A stretch of DNA of 53,729 nucleotides from Cristatella mucedo (Eukaryota; Bryozoa; Phylactolaemata; Cristatellidae): assembly GCA_009760855.2 (NCBI GenBank), contig WPIO01000412.1, positions 1 to 53,729 on the forward strand, written 5' to 3'. Position numbers and translations under genes: made by a program. Positions 50,555 to 53,729 of the stretch are shown here, piece by piece. The notes below the pieces were generated by a model, which made no database searches, was not told where the DNA came from, and saw only the letters and a list, made by a program, of their open reading frames with translations. How positions within the stretch are numbered: the first letter of the stretch is position 1; each line of letters begins with the position of its first letter.

Positions 50555-52140
50555 GTATGTATGTATCTCCGTCAGTAACTCCACAAAGTCATAAAGACCA
50601 TGTAGGTGTTACGCAGGAGAGTTTTGTATAGCCCACTCACAGCCTAAGCGGCTTTCGGCACGCATTCGGTAGCCAACAGACTTCGTCTCACGCAACAAAG
50701 AGAAAGTGGGAAGCATAGCAGAGTTAGGAAAACAGTTGAGGTAGTGAGTAGATGGAAGTAGCAGTTCAGGACCGCTGAAAAAGATGTGCCATAGTCGGCA
50801 GTTGGAGAGAAGATGTCGTTGCGCAAGAGTTGTGGAAGCGATTTCCACAGTCTAGGACCTGCAGAGCTAAAGCTTCTGTCGCCAACTGTCTTTAAGCGGA
50901 GGAATGGGACAGCTAATTTATTGTCCACATAGGACCTGAGGGCGCGAACAGGCTGAAACTGATGCAGCAGTTCAGCTAGGTATGAAGGAGCCAAGCCGTG
51001 GCAGGCCTTGTGGGTCAGCGTAAGAACTTTGCTCTGTATCCTTTGCTCAACCGGCAACCATCCTAGCTCTTCCAGCAAAGGTGACACGTGCTCAAACCGC
51101 TGGGACTTGAAGACCAGCCTTGCAGCCATATTCACAGTCCGTTGTAGTGGCATAATAGCTTTCTTTGGTAGCCCAGCCAAAAGGGAATTACAATAATCAA
51201 GCCGAGACAGAACTAAAGAGCTAGTTAATTTTTGTACAAGCCACTGTGGGAGACAGCTTCTAATCTTGGATAGGGATCGGATGTGATGGCTAGCTGTAGA
51301 GGCAGTCTTCTGAATGAAGCTTTTGAAATTGAGGCAGCTATCGAACACGACACCTAGATTACGAGCACGTGGTGAAGGTCGCACAATAGCATCACCTACT
51401 AGAACAGCAAAGCCTTTTAATCCAGCCACACGCTTAGGGTGTCCTATGAGAAACAGTTCGGTTTTATCGTCATTTAATTTCAGGAAGTTTTCCGACATCC
51501 AGGATCGAATATCGGCAAGGTAAGCATTCAGTTTCTCAGTTGCTGCAGCAGATTCCGACGGTTTAAACGACAAATACAACTGAGTATCGTCAGCATAGAA
51601 GTGATATCCTATTCCATGGGCCTTAATCACTTTCCCAGAGGTTGCGTGTAAACGGAGAACAGCAAGGGACCAAGTACAGACCCTTGAGGGACTCCACAGG
51701 TGACCCTTCTCATGTTTGAGATCTAACCCCCACACGACACGGATTGAACACGATCAGACAAGTAGGATTTAAACCACGCCAGTGCTTTGTCTGCCAGACC
51801 GATCGTTGTTCTCAATCGTTCAAGCAGAACTTCGTGATCAGTGGTGTCGAAGGCAGCAGACAAATCTAGCAGAGCTAAGGCAGTGACATTCCCGTCGTCG
51901 TTGCCACGTAGAATGTCATTGTTAACACGGAGGAGAGCAGTTTCAGTAGAGTGCTGCCTCTGGAAACCTGATTGAAATGTTTCTGACATTCCATTATTTT
52001 CAATATGTTCAACTAGCTGCTTAGCAACAATTTTTTCAAGAATCTTTGATAAGAACGGAAGAAGTGAAACTGGACAATAGTTTGCTAGGACCTCTGTGTC
52101 TAATCCAGGCTTTTTAAGAATAAGCCGTAGCTCGTGACTC
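50555..52140 (-). pseudogene. LINE family B, longest copy, inserted in the minisatellite
   Basis: Minus strand, from its 5'-truncated edge at ~52140: VLANYCPVSLLPFLSKILEK, GFQRQHSTETALLRV, ALLDLSAAFDTTDHEVLL (motif A), a frame break near 51730, then HFYADDTQLYLSFKPS (catalytic YADD) and an open 363-codon C-terminal part to 50644. The 3' end is ggagttactgacggagatac with a (cata)n tail at 50545. Minisatellite units flank both sides. CR1/L2/Rex-like. Confidence 0.88.
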
Positions 52141-52355
52141 TTGAGAGCGAGCGAGCGAGCGAACCGGAAGATTCAGAGTCAGGTAGCCAGCGAGCAAACG
52201 AAGCTGAAGCTATAGGCTCTGAGAGTCATGGAGCGAGCGAAGCAGAAAGTGCAGAATCTGGGAGCCAACGAGCGAAGCGGAGGCTTCTGACTCAGAGAGT
52301 CAGCAGGCGAAGCAGAAACTCCAGATTTCGGGAGCCAGGGAGCGAAGCGACACTA
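52141..52355. repeat. 39-bp minisatellite, second block
   Basis: About five decayed units (gcgagcgagcgaaccggaag...). It continues the array at 49257-50545 beyond the LINE B insertion. Confidence 0.85.
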
Positions 52356-52359
52356 AATT

Positions 52360-52790
52360 TACCCGAGGTATTTAAAGGTCCGAGGTGCAGGCAAACGATC
52401 CGAGTAAGAAAAGCGGGCGGTGCACTGTTTATACTAGTAGGGGAGTAGTTCTGATGGATAGGTTGGAGCCAAAAAACGAAGGGACCTAAAAGTGGACGAC
52501 ACAATCTCAAAACTGATGAGCCGATTGACTTTGAGCTAGTACAGGTCGGCGAGAAGCAGTGTGGTGTGGCAACTGCCACACTCACGATAGACAAGTCTAG
52601 CTGCACAGGTTTACACTAGCTCTGGGCGCCCGATTGCACACGGTGGTAGGCCAGCAAGCAGTGGGTTACTGAAGTCAAGACGGAATGTCACAAAAGCATG
52701 GATCATTTTAGATGCAGCATCCCTGCCTAACGAAGCCTAGATTTTCAGCAATGTTATGCAGCTGAAAGCAGCCAGACTTGACTGTGGAGC
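52360..52790 (-). repeat. LINE family A fragment, antisense
   Basis: aggtcggcgagaagcagtgtgg and acactcacgatagacaagtct match the antisense copies at 26440 and 45380. The hairpin tail is missing. Confidence 0.75.
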
Positions 52791-53047
52791 CGATGCGGTC
52801 GTCTAATAACATCTCCCTTTTGAACGTACACTTAGATATCGTGCATGTTCAACAAGAGTTATTCTGCGCTTTGAATAAGATCGCTAGAGTTGGCTATTCA
52901 TATTTACCTCGGTGCATCGCTATTTTTGTGGGCGCAGTATTGCCCTTTCTCAGCCAGCCAAGTGCAAGTCGCCGGCACGGCCCCATACCTTTTCCATGCA
53001 TTTTTACTCACAACCACCCGATCGGCCTGTGTGGACGATGTCCGCTA

Positions 53048-53049
<2 letters not shown>

Positions 53050-53123
<74 letters not shown>

Positions 53124-53190
53124 TCTCTCTCTCTCTGTCTGTCTCTGTCTGTCTCTATCTCTGTCTCTATCTGTCTCTTTCTCTCTCTGC
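53050..53190. repeat. (TC)n/(CA)n microsatellite
   Basis: ctctct runs flank a cacaca run. Reading frames across it (Ser/Leu/His only) are artefacts. Confidence 0.95.
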
Positions 53191-53685
53191 CGCCGTCTCT
53201 ATCTGTTCACGTCTCGTGCTCGGGAGCAACATGCCCGACTACCATAAAAGCTGCAATAACGCACGCGAGCTTGTGTCACCTGCGTCGCTTGCGTAAAGTG
53301 CAGTCGTCGTCTCACTCTCGACATGTATGTATGGGCTCTGCCATTCGTCGCTCGCTATTCGCTAAAACGTAGAGGGGACCAAGCTGCTAGACAAGTGCCT
53401 AGCAAGGAGCTGTTAGCTAGCTGATTAGTTGCTAGCCATCTGGTATTTCGTGACGTTAGGGGCAGCCTCTGCACGAGATGTAACGTCGACCGAACGCTGC
53501 CAGAACCTCAGTGCTGCTGCAGCTGCTCGTGCTTGGAGCTCGTGCAACAAGTCGCTGGAGTCGAAAAATCACGGATTATTTATTAATTTGCTACAAGGCA
53601 AGAGTACAGGTACGTGACAGGCAGTCATAAGCAGCTGAGTGACATGCAGTGCTAGGTAGCTGCCTCCCAAGAGCTGACATGCTGT
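53191..53685. other. No gene recognised
   Basis: Host-like balanced composition up to the terminal TIR. Only short frames without motifs. Confidence 0.45.
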
Positions 53686-53729
53686 GATGATAGGAATTTT
53701 ACCTTTCCCGACATCGTCTAATTTTTTCT
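53686..53729 (-). repeat. Right-type TIR of the second element, cut by the window end
   Basis: gatgataggaattttacctt followed by tcccgacatcgtctaatttt is the inverse of 24247-24295. The outermost six bases (expected acaacc) lie beyond the window. Confidence 0.85.

Noticed and set aside
52778-53372. Three overlapping plus-strand frames of 111-172 codons
   Set aside because: All owe their length to the microsatellite at 53050-53190; no motif outside it.

Overview
The window reads as animal nuclear DNA, most likely from an aquatic invertebrate. The right part carries a two-exon TRIM-type gene, decayed LINEs of the CR1/L2/Rex kind, a Tc1/mariner remnant, a Ty3/gypsy scrap and many micro- and minisatellites. 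The left 24.2 kb is clearly A+T-richer and is a DNA virus-like Maverick/Polinton. The species cannot be named from the sequence.

Bases 1-24232 are one Maverick/Polinton bounded by ~50-bp terminal inverted repeats (1-50 and 24183-24232). It holds the whole morphogenetic and replicative core: protein-primed family B DNA polymerase (103-3703), A32/FtsK-type packaging ATPase (14057-14730), adenain-like cysteine protease (13333-13662, minus), double jelly-roll major capsid protein (18401-19900), a minor-capsid candidate (14998-15908) and a DDE integrase (22067-22930). Accessory genes are a parvovirus-type phospholipase A2 protein, a YqaJ-type exonuclease, an HNH endonuclease with an AP2-like tail, four fibre genes built of phage-like repeats, a protein with a hydrophobic C-terminus, zinc-ribbon and Cys-rich proteins, a two-TM protein, and a tandem family of unrecognised proteins sharing an S-R-I-L module (4029-6070). 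Many genes have 1-nt frameshifts (often at homopolymers) or in-frame stops, and a LINE fragment sits inside at ~6072-6272, so this copy looks decayed. Almost every start codon has a TATATAG-like motif within a few bases upstream.

Only 14 bp after the right TIR a second, related TIR begins facing the other way (24247-24295), and its inverted partner is the last 44 bases of the window. Between them lie the TRIM-like gene (24316-27702, minus), its partial duplicate (40545-40880), a scrambled remnant of another Maverick (44730-46955: two-TM protein and integrase fragments) and much LINE debris. Two LINE families recur. Family A has a conserved 3' hairpin and an ATT-type tail; family B has longer RT fragments at 33.9-34.8 and 50.6-52.1 kb. 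A direct segmental duplication (37.9-40.0 vs 43.0-44.7 kb) and a 39-bp minisatellite (49.26-50.55 and 52.14-52.36 kb, split by a LINE B insertion) complete the right half.

How the Maverick genes fit together (inferred from family knowledge): the polymerase copies the linear element, the ATPase packages it, the capsid protein and minor proteins form the shell, the protease matures virion proteins, the PLA2 domain and the hydrophobic peptide serve membrane passage, the fibres serve attachment, and the integrase inserts the genome between 6-bp target duplications.
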